64,000 nt of DNA from Ralstonia pickettii. Lineage in GTDB: Bacteria; Pseudomonadota; Gammaproteobacteria; Burkholderiales; Burkholderiaceae. Every line of letters begins with the position of its first letter. Within the stretch, counting starts at the first letter, position 1. The DNA is taken from NCBI RefSeq assembly GCF_030582395.1, contig NZ_CP104381.1, forward strand, positions 1,054,001 to 1,118,000, written 5' to 3'. Below the pieces are notes generated by a model, which saw nothing but the letters and a program-made list of their open reading frames with translations, was not told the DNA's origin and searched no databases. Position numbers and translations under genes: made by a program. Below, in pieces: positions 1 through 9,000 of this stretch.

Positions 1-4
1 TCTT

Positions 5-30
5 ATGCATAGTCAGTATTGACTATGCAT
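5..30. promoter_or_regulatory. Phage palindrome site 1 (extended)
   Basis: AGTCA-GTAT-TGACT (11-24) sits inside a perfect inverted repeat with 11-bp arms (5-15 and 20-30) around a 4-nt spacer. It is the most symmetrical member of the 13-site family. It lies about 115 nt upstream of the capsid gene, and a second copy (site 2) stands between it and that gene. Confidence 0.75.
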
Positions 31-103
31 TGGATCAGTGATATCGTCCGGTCTCACTCGGTGACTAGAGCGACTTAGACCCCGAAGGTTTTCAATCAAC
101 GAT

Positions 104-117
104 AGTCAACACTGACT
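104..117 (+). promoter_or_regulatory. Phage palindrome site 2
   Basis: AGTCA-ACAC-TGACT, 26 nt before the capsid start codon. The following bases (TGTTAG) are only a weak -10 match. Together with site 1 this gives the capsid gene two copies of the element. Confidence 0.7.
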
Positions 118-143
118 GTTAGCCTTTAAGGAAAAGAAGCAAT

Positions 144-1055
144 ATGCCTCTGTTGCGACAAGAAGCCGAGACGCTGAGTAACAACCAGCTCGTCGCCGGC
201 GTGATTGACCAGATCATCGACCGCGATGACCTGTTCGCCATCCTGCCGTTCGAGCGTGTCAACGGCAAAGCCTACGTCTACAACCGCGAAGACACGCTGG
301 GCGGTGCTGACTGGCTCGACCCGAACGATCCGGTGAACGAAAGCGCTGCAACGTTCACCGAAGTCGTGGCCAAGCTGCGTATCCTGGCTGGCGACGTGGA
401 CGTGGACAAGTTCCTGCAATCCACGATGGGCGACACCAACGACCAGATGGCGATCCAGATCGCGAAGAAGGCCAAGGCCGTCGCTCGCGAATTCCATCGC
501 ACGCTGGCCAAGGGCAACGCCACTGCCAACCCGAAGGAGTTCGACGGTCTGCCCCAGCTGGCTGCCGCTGCTCCGAACTCGCAGCAAGTCGTCGCCGGCG
601 CAAACGGCGGCGCCCTGACGCTCTCGATGCTGGACGAGCTGTGCGACGCAGTGCCGAACGGCGCTGACGTGATCGTGATGCGTCGTGGCACGATCCGCGC
701 ATTCCGTGGCCTGCTGCGCGCGACCTACGGCACGGACGCTGTGATGCAGCAGCTGGAAAACTTCGGCCGCCCGATGCTGACCCACAACGGCATCCCGGTG
801 ATCATGAACGAATTCCTGGCCGCTGACGAAGCCCAGGGTTCGGCCAACGCCACGACCTCGGTCTACGCTCTGCGTCTGAACGAGCTGGATGGCCTGCACG
901 GCATCTACGGTGGCAGCGACGCCGGTATCGTGGTCGAGAACATCGGCACGGTGCAGAACAAGGACGCAACCCGCATCCGTCTGAAGTGGTATACGGGCCT
1001 GGCCCTGAAGTCCACGCGGAGCATCGCGCGTCTGAAGGGTGTGACCAACATCTGA
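144..1055 (+). CDS. Major capsid protein
   Basis: A 303-residue protein that I read as the shell-forming major capsid protein (probably HK97 fold). It starts with a short polar N-terminus without an obvious scaffold domain. It is followed by a 'DDLFAILPFERVNGKAYVYNRE' type region (cut here: residues about 29-50) typical of capsid N-arms, then an alpha/beta core with an 'IVMRRGTIRAFRGLL' helix (about 176-190), and ends in a basic C-terminus. Support is position (first gene of a head-to-tail order, two upstream copies of the phage palindrome, own terminator downstream) plus overall composition. An A/G-rich stretch (AAGGA, from about 127) precedes the ATG. A head decoration protein is less likely given the length. 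Confidence 0.75.
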   Translation: MPLLRQEAETLSNNQLVAGVIDQIIDRDDLFAILPFERVNGKAYVYNREDTLGGADWLDPNDPVNESAATFTEVVAKLRILAGDVDVDKFLQSTMGDTNDQMAIQIAKKAKAVAREFHRTLAKGNATANPKEFDGLPQLAAAAPNSQQVVAGANGGALTLSMLDELCDAVPNGADVIVMRRGTIRAFRGLLRATYGTDAVMQQLENFGRPMLTHNGIPVIMNEFLAADEAQGSANATTSVYALRLNELDGLHGIYGGSDAGIVVENIGTVQNKDATRIRLKWYTGLALKSTRSIARLKGVTNI

Positions 1056-1067
1056 CGCACACAGCAT

Positions 1068-1081
1068 AGTCAATATTGACT
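1068..1081 (+). promoter_or_regulatory. Phage palindrome site 3
   Basis: AGTCA-ATAT-TGACT directly between the capsid stop codon and an intrinsic terminator. The last T is shared with a possible -10 hexamer TATCAT (1081-1086). A promoter here would run into the hairpin at 1089 almost at once, so the site could equally be an operator or a 5'-end hairpin cassette. Confidence 0.7.
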
Positions 1082-1088
1082 ATCATGA

Positions 1089-1117
1089 GGGGCGAGCCGA
1101 GAGGCCCGCCCCTTTTT
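1089..1117 (+). terminator. Intrinsic terminator after the capsid gene
   Basis: Arms 1089-1098 and 1103-1112 pair over 9 of 10 positions (one A-C mismatch) around a GAGA loop and are followed by five T residues. It would isolate the highly expressed capsid transcript from the connector genes. Confidence 0.8.
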
Positions 1118-1133
1118 CACATCAGGAGTATCA

Positions 1134-1589
1134 ATGAAAGTTCGACTGACACAACCCGGCTTCGAGACCTACACCGGCCAGATGGGTGTGATCTTCTTCA
1201 AGGAAGGCTTGTCGACCGACGATGTGCTGCCCATCGACGCCATTCGTCTGTCCGCCGTGTTCGGCGCCGAATGGGAAGACGGCACGCCGGCGAACATCGC
1301 GCAGCGACTGATCGACGAAGCAGACACCCCGGCCCAGGACGTGAACGGCGCCGCTGAAGCCGCCGCCGCTCAGTCTGAAGGCGCTGCGCCCGCTGGCGAG
1401 CCGCTGGCCACCGGCAACGCAGAGACCGCAAAGACCTACACCGAGGAAGAGCTGGCTGCGATCGCCGACAAGGATGGCATTGCCGGTCTGCGCGCAATCG
1501 GCGACACACTGAACGTCAAGGGCAATTCCATCCGTGGCTTGATCGACGCGATCCTGAAGGCCGCCGGCGCACCGAAGGCTGCTGAGTAA
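1134..1589 (+). CDS. Phage structural protein with C-terminal HeH/LEM-like domain
   Basis: A 151-residue protein with three parts. The N-terminus (1-65) is compact. The middle (about 66-100) is Ala/Glu-rich and probably disordered. The C-terminal helical domain (about 103-147), with 'YTEEELAAIADKDGIAGLRAIG' type spacing, resembles HeH/LEM/Rho-N-like SAP folds often found at the end of phage head proteins. An AGGAG site precedes the ATG by 8 nt. The stop overlaps the next start (TAATG), so translation is probably coupled. Its position right after the capsid suggests a head decoration or head-completion role; the exact function is unknown. Confidence 0.6.
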   Translation: MKVRLTQPGFETYTGQMGVIFFKEGLSTDDVLPIDAIRLSAVFGAEWEDGTPANIAQRLIDEADTPAQDVNGAAEAAAAQSEGAAPAGEPLATGNAETAKTYTEEELAAIADKDGIAGLRAIGDTLNVKGNSIRGLIDAILKAAGAPKAAE

Positions 1590-2434
1590 TGGACGCCTTT
1601 CTCGCCGGAACCCCCGTCGAGGTCGTGATCCCGCTGCAAGACCGCAGCGGGAATCAGCTCGACGTGACCACGGTGGACTACCGGGTGGTCGACCATGCCG
1701 GCGTCGAGCTGGTGCCGCGCACGCCGCTGGATTCCTTCGTGGCGGGCACCGACGAGGCGGTCATTACCGTGCCGGCAGAGCTGAATGTGCTGCCGGTTGG
1801 CCAGGCCCGCGCCGTGCGCAACGTGGAGCTGTTCTGCACGGTTGGCGGCAACACGGTGATGGTGGGCATGCTGTTCGCCATCGAGGCGGCAGAGACGCTC
1901 ATGGTGGGCGTCAACACCTATCAGACGCTGGCGCAGGCACAGCTCACCTCGATGGACGTGCCGAACATCCCCGCGTGGGAGTCGGCTGATGAGCGCGACA
2001 AGGCGCAGGCGCTGGTGGAGGCGCGAGCCCACATCAACCAACTGAGCTTCACGCTGCTCATGTCCAACATCAACTTTGGGCAGGACAGCCTCAACTACGT
2101 GCCCGAAGGCACGTTCTTCTCCAAGTATGCGGCGACGAACGGCATGTTCATGTTCGACGGCAACCTGGAGCTGCTGAACCCGACACAGTTCGCCGCGCTG
2201 CCAGAGCGCTTCAAGGCGGCGCTGCGCAAGGCTCAGGTCGTCGAAGCTGACGCCATCCTGGCACGCGACCCAATCGCGGAAGGTCGGCGCGCGGGCCTGG
2301 TGCTGGAATCCATCGGCGAGTCCAAGCAGATGTTCCGATCGGCCAAGCCGCTGGAGCTGCCGGTGTGCAAGCGCGCGCTCGGCTACCTCAGCTACTTCGT
2401 CACGTTCGGCAAGCGTATTGGGCGGGGCGGCTGA
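1589..2434 (+). CDS. Head-tail connector / virion protein, unknown fold
   Basis: A 281-residue protein. The first 110 residues are beta-rich, in the style of an Ig-like or adaptor domain ('VEVVIPLQDRSGNQLDVTTV' and a following Val-rich strand region). The remainder is helical, with a conserved-looking 'AQALVEARAHINQLSF' segment (about 134-149). It overlaps both neighbours by one base (TAATG upstream, TGATG downstream), so it belongs to the connector operon. Position fits a head-tail adaptor (lambda W/FII or HK97 gp6/gp7 slot). I cannot name the family with confidence. Confidence 0.55.
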   Translation: MDAFLAGTPVEVVIPLQDRSGNQLDVTTVDYRVVDHAGVELVPRTPLDSFVAGTDEAVITVPAELNVLPVGQARAVRNVELFCTVGGNTVMVGMLFAIEAAETLMVGVNTYQTLAQAQLTSMDVPNIPAWESADERDKAQALVEARAHINQLSFTLLMSNINFGQDSLNYVPEGTFFSKYAATNGMFMFDGNLELLNPTQFAALPERFKAALRKAQVVEADAILARDPIAEGRRAGLVLESIGESKQMFRSAKPLELPVCKRALGYLSYFVTFGKRIGRGG

Positions 2435-3105
2435 TGTATGACCAGATCGCGACCAAGGTCGCTGGCCAATACGAGCTGTTCCTGTTCGCGCTGCGCGGGC
2501 TCTACCTGAACGCGATGGCGCCAGGCGCCACCGTCACACCGAAGCTGGTGGCAGACGTGCAGGGGGCCGCGCAGCGGGCGGCAGAGAGCTTTCTGGGGAC
2601 CGCCGGCACCGAGCTACAAGCGCACATCGCTGCATACGGGCAAGGCGACGCTGTGCATGCTCTGACGGTGCGCAAGCGTGAAGCGCTCGCGCAACTGCGG
2701 GGGCTGGTCAACCAGAACGTGTCCCAGGCCCTGCGCGACATGCGTCTGGGCGGTCAGGACATGTCGTCGATGCTCAAGGACGCCGGCGGCGGGATGGGTC
2801 TGCTGCTGCAAAAGCGCTTGACCACGAAGACCTGGACGGTGCGGGACACGAGCGGTCGGCAGTGGGAGGCGGCAAAGCTGGCCCGCGTGGTGGTGCGCGA
2901 CTTTGCCGTGCAGGCGGACCTCGACGCAGCGGCACACGCGGCTGATCTGCTGCGCATCACTCACCCGGACCCCGAGCACAAGTTCGCCGGCATGGTCGTG
3001 TCCGTCTCGGGCGCCGAGGGCTACCCGAGCCTGGAGAGCGTGCGGGCGCAGGCATTCCACCCCAATACCAAAGCAAAGGCAGAGCCCTATGTTTCGGCCC
3101 AATAA
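2434..3105 (+). CDS. Connector-region phage protein, unknown function
   Basis: The start at 2434 is chosen because the ATG overlaps the upstream TGA (TGATG). A longer reading from 2365 would run back into the preceding gene. The 223-residue product is mostly helical in the first 150 residues, with runs of Ala, Arg and Gln and a Gly-rich turn around residue 117. The C-terminal part (about 130-223) has a mixed alpha/beta pattern resembling the phage Mu gpF/SPP1 gp7 C-terminal type ('TKTWTVRDTSGRQWEAAKLA'). That would suit a minor head protein; the assignment is weak. Confidence 0.5.
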   Translation: MYDQIATKVAGQYELFLFALRGLYLNAMAPGATVTPKLVADVQGAAQRAAESFLGTAGTELQAHIAAYGQGDAVHALTVRKREALAQLRGLVNQNVSQALRDMRLGGQDMSSMLKDAGGGMGLLLQKRLTTKTWTVRDTSGRQWEAAKLARVVVRDFAVQADLDAAAHAADLLRITHPDPEHKFAGMVVSVSGAEGYPSLESVRAQAFHPNTKAKAEPYVSAQ

Positions 3106-3442
3106 GACCTGCATCGTCACCCTGGCGAGCAGCAAGAGCGATGTGTATGGACGGCCACTGCCGGGGCGCAAGGTGCGTGAGCGCTGTTCCGTGGTGTTTC
3201 TGAATCAGCGGCAGCAGCAGACCTCCGTGCGCGCGGACAGTTCTGCCTCGCGCGGCAACGCTCAGGAAGCGGCGGCCGATGCAAAGCTGCTCTTCGCCAC
3301 CACGACCAAGGCTGCCATCAACGATATCGTCGAGGTGGCCGGCGCGGTCCTGAAAATCTCGGGCATGCACCCGCGTTTCAACGTGCGCGGCGACCTGGAC
3401 CATTACGAGGTCGACGCCCATATCTGGAGCCAAGACGAATGA
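3089..3442 (+). CDS. Small head-tail joining protein (putative)
   Basis: A 117-residue protein starting at the internal ATG 3089, which overlaps the previous gene by 17 nt; upstream in-frame codons lie in that gene's antisense-like composition. The sequence has a beta-rich core: 'CIVTLASSKSDVYG' (about 7-20), 'RERCSVVFLNQRQQ' (about 27-40), and a C-terminal 'GDLDHYEVDAHIW'. Size and position between connector and tail terminator fit a head-tail stopper or joining protein (gpFII/HK97 gp9 slot). No catalytic motif is visible. Confidence 0.5.
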   Translation: MFRPNKTCIVTLASSKSDVYGRPLPGRKVRERCSVVFLNQRQQQTSVRADSSASRGNAQEAAADAKLLFATTTKAAINDIVEVAGAVLKISGMHPRFNVRGDLDHYEVDAHIWSQDE

Positions 3443-3828
3443 ACCTGATGCCGCTGATCGACCGACTGGAGTCTGAGGGCGTGGGCACACCCGCCAAGAC
3501 CCTGTTCGTGAACATGTTGCCGGCGGAGGCAACCAAGGCGATCCTGCTGCGTAACAAGCTCGCCGGCACGCCGATCAACCACGAAATCCCCGGCTACTTC
3601 AACAAGGTGCCCTTTCAGGTGATTGCGCGCGCTCGCCATGACCAGGAAGGTGAAGACCTCATCAACGCCGCCACGAAGGCGCTCACCCTGAGTGAGGTGC
3701 AGCTGGGCAACATGTGGATCAAATACATGCGACCGAAGACGCTGCCGGTGATCTTCCCGCTCTCCAAGGGCAACCTGCTGGAGTTCAACGTCGAGTTCGA
3801 GTGCTGCTTCTGCCTGGAGAATGCGTAA
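3439..3828 (+). CDS. Tail terminator-like protein
   Basis: 129 residues, coupled to the gene before (ATGA overlap). The opening helix 'LMPLIDRLESEGV' and the following beta-alpha-beta pattern ending in 'LLEFNVEFECCFCLENA' are typical of the small proteins that cap the tail tube (lambda gpU/DUF3168 or PF12691 minor capsid type). It sits exactly before a gp10-like protein and the tail tube gene, the usual place for the terminator. The CCFC cluster at the C-terminus is unusual but may simply be buried. Function is inferred mainly from order. Confidence 0.55.
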   Translation: MNLMPLIDRLESEGVGTPAKTLFVNMLPAEATKAILLRNKLAGTPINHEIPGYFNKVPFQVIARARHDQEGEDLINAATKALTLSEVQLGNMWIKYMRPKTLPVIFPLSKGNLLEFNVEFECCFCLENA

Positions 3829-4292
3829 TGGGCATCGAGGTGAGCGGCGTTGAGCGCCTGCGTATGGTGCTGGAGCAGGCGGGCGAGCGGGCCGTGCGCG
3901 GCGTCTTCAAGCAGATGGTGACGGAAGCCGAGGGCGTGCGTGACCTGGCGCGCAAGTTTGCGCCGGTCGACGAAGGCAACCTCGAGCAGGCCATCAAGGT
4001 GCAGGTGGAGGGCGGCGGACGAGACGAGCGAGGGCGCTTTGCGCGCAAGTCCGTGGCGGTCTACATCGACATGGCCACGCCTGCGGAGAATGGGCGCACC
4101 GTTGGTGACTACGCCTGGGAAATGCATGAGCACCTGACGCCGTATGGGCCGCTTCAGCTGGGCAAGCGATCGCAAGCCAAGCAGGATGGCCAGTCGGAAA
4201 TGGTGGGCGGCAAATTCCTCGAGCGCGCGGCAGTCGAGCGCACGAAAGACATGGTGGACCGGCTCATCCTCGAGGCGCGCAGTTACCTGTAG
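3828..4292 (+). CDS. HK97 gp10-like tail completion protein
   Basis: 154 residues. The start at 3828 overlaps the previous stop (TAATG). The layout is that of the HK97 gp10 family: an N-terminal helix ('GVERLRMVLEQAGERAV'), a long helix ending in 'ARKFAPVDEGNLEQAI', a beta strand, a basic 'RDERGRFARKSV' loop (about 61-72), and a final helix 'ERTKDMVDRLILEAR'. The phrase 'A-P-V-D-E-G-N-L' is the recognisable family signature (usually 'aPvdtGnLr.s'). It probably joins the tail to the head connector. Confidence 0.7.
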   Translation: MGIEVSGVERLRMVLEQAGERAVRGVFKQMVTEAEGVRDLARKFAPVDEGNLEQAIKVQVEGGGRDERGRFARKSVAVYIDMATPAENGRTVGDYAWEMHEHLTPYGPLQLGKRSQAKQDGQSEMVGGKFLERAAVERTKDMVDRLILEARSYL

Positions 4293-4331
4293 TGACACTG
4301 GCAGTCGTCCGTGATATAGTCGCGCACGAAT

Positions 4332-4345
4332 AGTCAGCACTGACT
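4332..4345 (+). promoter_or_regulatory. Phage palindrome site 4 with -10 hexamer
   Basis: AGTCA-GCAC-TGACT, its last T shared with TATTAT (4345-4350), a good -10 match. No -35 is visible 17 nt upstream of that hexamer. The leader then folds a small hairpin (CTC..TTTGCAAA..GAG) that includes the AGGAG ribosome site of the tail tube gene. Confidence 0.75.
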
Positions 4346-4379
4346 ATTATCAGACCTCTTTGCAAAGGAGTTTTCTCGC

Positions 4380-5252
4380 ATGGCAAGTAACACCAAGAAC
4401 GTGAAGCTGGGTGTTTGCAAGGCGATCTTTGGCGGCTACGACTTGGGTTACACCAAGGGCGGCGTGGATGTGACCGTCAAGACCGACACCCACAAGGTCA
4501 ACGTCGACCAGTTCGGCAAGACCGCGATCAACGAATACATCATGGGCCGCGAATGCACGGCCAAGGTGCCGATGGCCGAAACGACCATCGAGAACATGGT
4601 GGCAGTGATGCCGGGTGCCGTGCTGCAAACCGTCGGCGGCGCAGTTGCCACCGGCACGGTGCAGATCGCGACCAACCCGAGCGCCAACGACACCGTGGTG
4701 ATCAACGGCGCCGAGTTCGTCTTCAAGGCCCAAGCAACGGGTCCGTTTGAAGTCACGCTGGGCGCAACCGCCAGCGCAACCGCAACCGCCCTGGCCGCCG
4801 CACTGAACGCATCGACCGATGCGCGCGTGTCGGCTGCGACCTATTCGGCCAACAACGCCATCGTGACCGTCACCTACGGCTCGCGCATGATCTATGGCGA
4901 AACCGGCCAGAAGGGCGTCGACGGCAACAGCTTCACCCTGGGCGCAGGCACCGCTGGCGCCAAGGTCACGCTGTCGGGCGCAACCCTGACCGGCGGCGTG
5001 GAGCCGACCAGCAAGAGCGTGAACGTGTCCTCGGGCATCGGCACCGACCTGCTGGCTGGCGCCAAGGAGCTGCGCTTCCACCCGATCGGCAAGCCGGACA
5101 GCGACCGCTCGGAAGACTTCGTGATCCCGCTGGCCAACACGGCAGGTGCGCTGAACTTCGCCTACAAGCTGGAAGACGAGCGCGTCTACAACGTGGACTT
5201 CACCGGCTATCCGGACCCGTTCACCGGCCGCCTTTTCGGCGTCGGCATCTGA
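4380..5252 (+). CDS. Major tail tube protein
   Basis: A 290-residue tail tube subunit. The N-terminal part (1-80) and the C-terminal part (about 215-290, ending 'VYNVDFTGYPDPFTGRLFG') together look like one tube fold. Between them lies an Ala/Thr/Val-rich segment (about 88-205) that reads as an inserted domain with 'INGAEFVF' and 'ATATALAAALNAS' motifs, of the sort often displayed on tail surfaces. It stands alone with its own promoter-like palindrome and AGGAG site and has another palindrome straight after it, fitting a highly expressed structural gene. It precedes the chaperone pair as in lambda (V then G-T). Confidence 0.75.
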   Translation: MASNTKNVKLGVCKAIFGGYDLGYTKGGVDVTVKTDTHKVNVDQFGKTAINEYIMGRECTAKVPMAETTIENMVAVMPGAVLQTVGGAVATGTVQIATNPSANDTVVINGAEFVFKAQATGPFEVTLGATASATATALAAALNASTDARVSAATYSANNAIVTVTYGSRMIYGETGQKGVDGNSFTLGAGTAGAKVTLSGATLTGGVEPTSKSVNVSSGIGTDLLAGAKELRFHPIGKPDSDRSEDFVIPLANTAGALNFAYKLEDERVYNVDFTGYPDPFTGRLFGVGI

Positions 5253-5253
5253 T

Positions 5254-5267
5254 AGTCACGACTGACT
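5254..5267 (+). promoter_or_regulatory. Phage palindrome site 5
   Basis: AGTCA-CGAC-TGACT two bases after the tail tube stop codon; the following hexamer is TATTCA. A strong GC hairpin lies 24 nt downstream, before the chaperone gene. Confidence 0.7.
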
Positions 5268-5290
5268 ATTCAAACAACCTGAACTGACCA

Positions 5291-5313
5291 AGCCCCCGCC
5301 GCGAGCGGGGGCT
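5291..5313 (+). terminator. GC-rich hairpin before the tail chaperone gene
   Basis: A perfect 9-bp stem (5291-5299 with 5305-5313) and CGCGA loop. There is no T-run after it, so it may be a 5'-UTR stabilising or attenuating hairpin rather than a true terminator. Confidence 0.55.
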
Positions 5314-5332
5314 GCCTCAAGGAACAACCGAA

Positions 5333-5656
5333 ATGGCCAAGATCCTCAATCTCGACAAGCTGTCCGGCAACGACGAGCGCGAACTGAACATCGGCGGCAA
5401 GGCATACCCCGTCAAGCCCATGTCGGTGGAGGACTTCATCGAGACGACCCTGACGGCCGAGCGCCTCGAGGGTGAGAAGAGCATCGCCAAGCAAATTCAG
5501 GCCACCGTGAAGCTGATCAAGCGCTCGGTGCCCACCATCGACGAGCAGACCCTGCTGCAACTGAGCCTGGAGCAGCTGCGCGCCGTCACCGCATTCGTGC
5601 GCGGCGAAGACCCCGCCGACATTGTGGAAGAGCGGGAGGCCGGCTCGGGAAACTGA
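5333..5656 (+). CDS. Tail assembly chaperone, short form (gpG-like)
   Basis: 107 residues encoded in the zero frame. The protein is helical and acidic with a compact N-terminal segment ('ILNLDKLSGNDERELNIGGK') in which a beta hairpin precedes the helices, as in gpG-like chaperones. It keeps the tape measure protein soluble before tube assembly. Its last codons GGA-AAC form part of a GGGAAAC slippery heptamer directly before the UGA stop, so a fraction of ribosomes make the longer form described separately. Size, position between tail tube and tape measure and the slippery site make the call firm. Confidence 0.85.
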   Translation: MAKILNLDKLSGNDERELNIGGKAYPVKPMSVEDFIETTLTAERLEGEKSIAKQIQATVKLIKRSVPTIDEQTLLQLSLEQLRAVTAFVRGEDPADIVEEREAGSGN

Positions 5657-5991
5657 GCGAGGGCAGGTCCGAACAGGAACTCGACTTTGGGTTCCTGTTT
5701 TGTCGGGTCTGCCACTTCTACTCCCTGAGTGACCAAGCAGTCCTGGCCATGCCGATCCGTCGGTTCTGGCTGATGAGCAACAACATCAACCGCCTGATGG
5801 CCGAGCGCGACATGCGAGCGCTGTCGGTCGCGGGCAGCGCACAGAGCGGCGAAGGCTTCACCGAATACCGCCAGCAGCTGATTCTGGAAATCGGCACCGT
5901 GTTGCGCGACGACCCCATGTCGAGCGAACGCGACGAGGCAGGTTTCGAGGAGCTGCGAGCAATGGCGGCGGGGCAGTTGACCGCCGGCTGA
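5333..5991 (+). CDS. Tail assembly chaperone, -1 frameshift fusion (gpGT-like)
   Basis: A predicted 219-residue fusion made by -1 slippage at GGGAAAC (5647-5653). The downstream frame is open without a stop from 5653 to 5991 and adds 112 residues, starting 'LSEGRSEQELDFGFLF'. It includes an 'FCRVCHFYSLSDQAVLAMPIR' type segment (cut; residues about 122-142) that looks like the conserved T-domain found in such fusions. In lambda, gpGT binds both the tape measure and tail tube proteins. The T-part has a possible internal ATG at 5749 but no convincing ribosome site there. Confidence 0.85.
5647..5653 (+). other. -1 ribosomal frameshift site GGGAAAC
   Basis: The heptamer matches X-XXY-YYZ in phase with the chaperone frame (codons GGA AAC), and the zero-frame UGA follows immediately at 5654-5656. 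Lambda uses GGGAAAG at the same place in its tail genes. Confidence 0.88.
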
Positions 5992-6019
5992 GACCAAGAC
6001 GAAACACTGAGGACAAGCA

Positions 6020-9000
6020 ATGACTGGCGGTGATATTCGCGTCGTAATGACGTTGGATGACAAGGACTTCTCGATCAAGACGACGCGGGCGACCGCCATC
6101 GTCGACGACATGAAGAAGTCCTTGGAACAGACCGCCACGTCGGCCCAGACGCTCGAGAACCACTTCACGAGCCTGGGCCGCAAGTTCCACGACACCATTT
6201 TCACCGTGTCCCTGATGCGCTTCGCGTTCCGGGACATTCAGGACATTTTCGGCGCCATCCCGTCCGCGATCATCAAGACGAACGCGGAGATGGAGCGCAT
6301 GAAGACCATGCTGACCGGCCTGACCGGCAGCAGCAAGAAGGCCGAGGACGACTTCAAGTCGATCTTCAACATCGCCCAGAATGCCCCGGCGTCCGTGTCG
6401 GCCATCACTGACGTGTTCGTGAAGTTCCGCTCGGTGGGCATCGACCCCGCGAACGGTAGCGTCAAGTCCCTGATCGACGGTCTCGCGAAGTTCGGGGGCA
6501 CGTCTGAACAGCTCAAGCGCGCCGCCATCGGTATTCAGCAGATGGTCGGTAAGGGCGTCGTCTCGATGGAAGAACTGCGTCAGCAGGTCGGCGAAGCATT
6601 GCCGAACGCGATGCAGGCAATGGCCACCGGTCTGAACATGACCATGAGCCAGCTGGCGGCGGCTGTGAAGAAGGGCACCCTCGAGTCCAAGGACGCGCTG
6701 GACCGCATGTTCACCGTCATGCGGCTCCAAAACCAGGGCGCCTCCGACGAGATGATGAAGACCTGGACGGGTCTCGTCGCCAAGCTCGAGACACGCTGGA
6801 CGCTCTTCAAGGACGTGATCGGCAAGCACGGCATGTTCGACACGGCCAAGGACGAACTGAGCAAGCTCGTCGACGCCTTCGGCAGCCGCGCCATGAACGA
6901 TCTGGCGATGACGGTGGGCTCGGCGCTCGCCTCTGCCACCACCGCACTGGTCAGCCTCAAGGAGACCGTGACGGAGTATTGGGGCGAGATCAAGACCGCC
7001 GGCGAGCTGATGCTTTACTACTTCGCCGGCGGCCGTGTCATGGCCGGTATCGAGGCGATGAAGGCGCAGATGGGTGGCCTGATGGCTTCCTACAAGGCCA
7101 ATGTGGCTGCGAAGACACTGGCGTGGGAGGTCGAGCAGGCGCAAATCCGCGCCACGATGGCAGCCAAGGCCGAGCAACTGGGGCAGGAAATGGCCCTGAA
7201 CGGCCGCGCCATCGCCCTGGAGCGCGAGAAGAACGCTGCCGCCGCCAACGCTGCCGTCGCTCGCATGGAGCAGGAGCGCCAGGCAAACGCCGCGCGCATC
7301 GCCGAGCTGGCCGGCACGCTGCGCGAAATGGAGGCGATGGAGTCCGAATATCGGATGAAGCGCATCGCCGCCGAGCTGGAAGCCGAGCGTCTGCTGCGCG
7401 CGAAGAAGGCGGGCACCGCAGCCGAGGCACGCGCCATGACCGCCCAGGCGGACAAGCTGGGCGGCTCCGAGGCGATCATTGCGGCCGAGGCGCAGGCCCA
7501 GCGCAGCTCGATCGAGGCGCTCAAGGCCAAGAACATCGAAATCGAGAAGAACATCGTCCTGACGAAGGCGCAAGGCGCCGCACTCACGACGAACCAGCAG
7601 GCTCTGCTCGCAGAGAATGCCGCACTGCTTGCCGCCAAGCGTGAGACCGAGATGGCCTCCGCAGCCGTCAAGGAGATGACGCTCGCCCAGAAGTCGCTGA
7701 ACGCGGTGATCGCCGGCGGCCAGATGCTGTGGACTGCCCTTGGTGGCTGGGTCGGTCTGGTGACGGTCGCAGTCACGGCGGGCATCTACGCCTGGCTGAA
7801 CTACAAGAGCGCGGCCGAGAAGGCGATGGAGGCAGCCAAGCGTGCGCGGGATGCAGAGCGCGGCATTGCGTCTGAGGACCAGCGCAAGGAAACCGAGAAG
7901 GAGATCGCCAACCTGAAGGATACGGTCGCTCGCATGAAGGCTGACAAAGCCAACGGCGGCGAGCAGATCATGGGGCCGGAAGGGGTGATCGGCGTGCGTC
8001 AGTGGACGGCCAAGGACGATGCCCAGCTGCGCCAGGTCGAGGAGCAGCTCAAGCAGGCGATCGGCACCCACACGCAGCAGCTGAAGAACATCCTGGACGC
8101 CAACGGCAACGACCAGGCAGACGCCTATCGCCGTTCGCAGGAGCGTCAGAAGGAGGAGTTCAACCGGTCTCTGACGAGCAAGTGGGCGGCTCTCAAGGAA
8201 GCCTATGACTCCGACGTGCAGCAGGCTGGCCAGAACTCGGCCAAGCAGAAGCTCGCCGGCGAGAAGTATCTGAAGGCGCAGCAAGACCTGCTGGGCGAGA
8301 CGGAAGCCAAGAACCTGGAGTTCGCAACGAAGTGGCGCGCTGACACCACGGCAAAGCTGCAACAGCTGGTGGCCGCCGAGGGCCAGCGGGCTCTGAGCGA
8401 TCAGGAGAAGATCGAGAAGGACGGCCTCGAGAAGCGCCAGAAGCAGCTGACCGAGGAAATCACGAACCTGACGACCACGCAGGCGCAGCGTCTGGCGCAC
8501 CTGAAGGATGCGGCCGTCACGATCGACAACAAGAACAAGGGCACGCACAAGATGGAGCACGAGAACCCGCTCGTGCGCGCCCTTGAGCAGGAGCAGGCCC
8601 AGCTGGAGGCGGCCAAGGTCAAGCTCGAGGCCCTGATCAACGAAACGCGCGGCTATGAGCAGTTCAAGTCGTCGGCAATGTTCAAGGTGCTCGGCGAAGT
8701 GGCCTCGGGCAAGTTCGACACCGCCAACCGCGATGCCGACGGCAAGGTCACGAGCACCAACAAGTTCGGCGGCTCGTCGGCGGCCCGCCAGAAATACATC
8801 GAAGAGCTGTCCGACTGGCTCAAGAAAGGCAAGGGCACTGCTGACGAGTTCATCGCGTCGCTCAAGACGATGGACGAGCAGGACAAGAAGACCATCCTGA
8901 AGATGGCCGACCTGGAAGCGCAACAAGGTCAGGTCGCGGAAATGTCCAAGGCGCTCGCTGACGCTCGTCAGCGCGAGGCGGCCACGCTCGCGGAGCTGGA

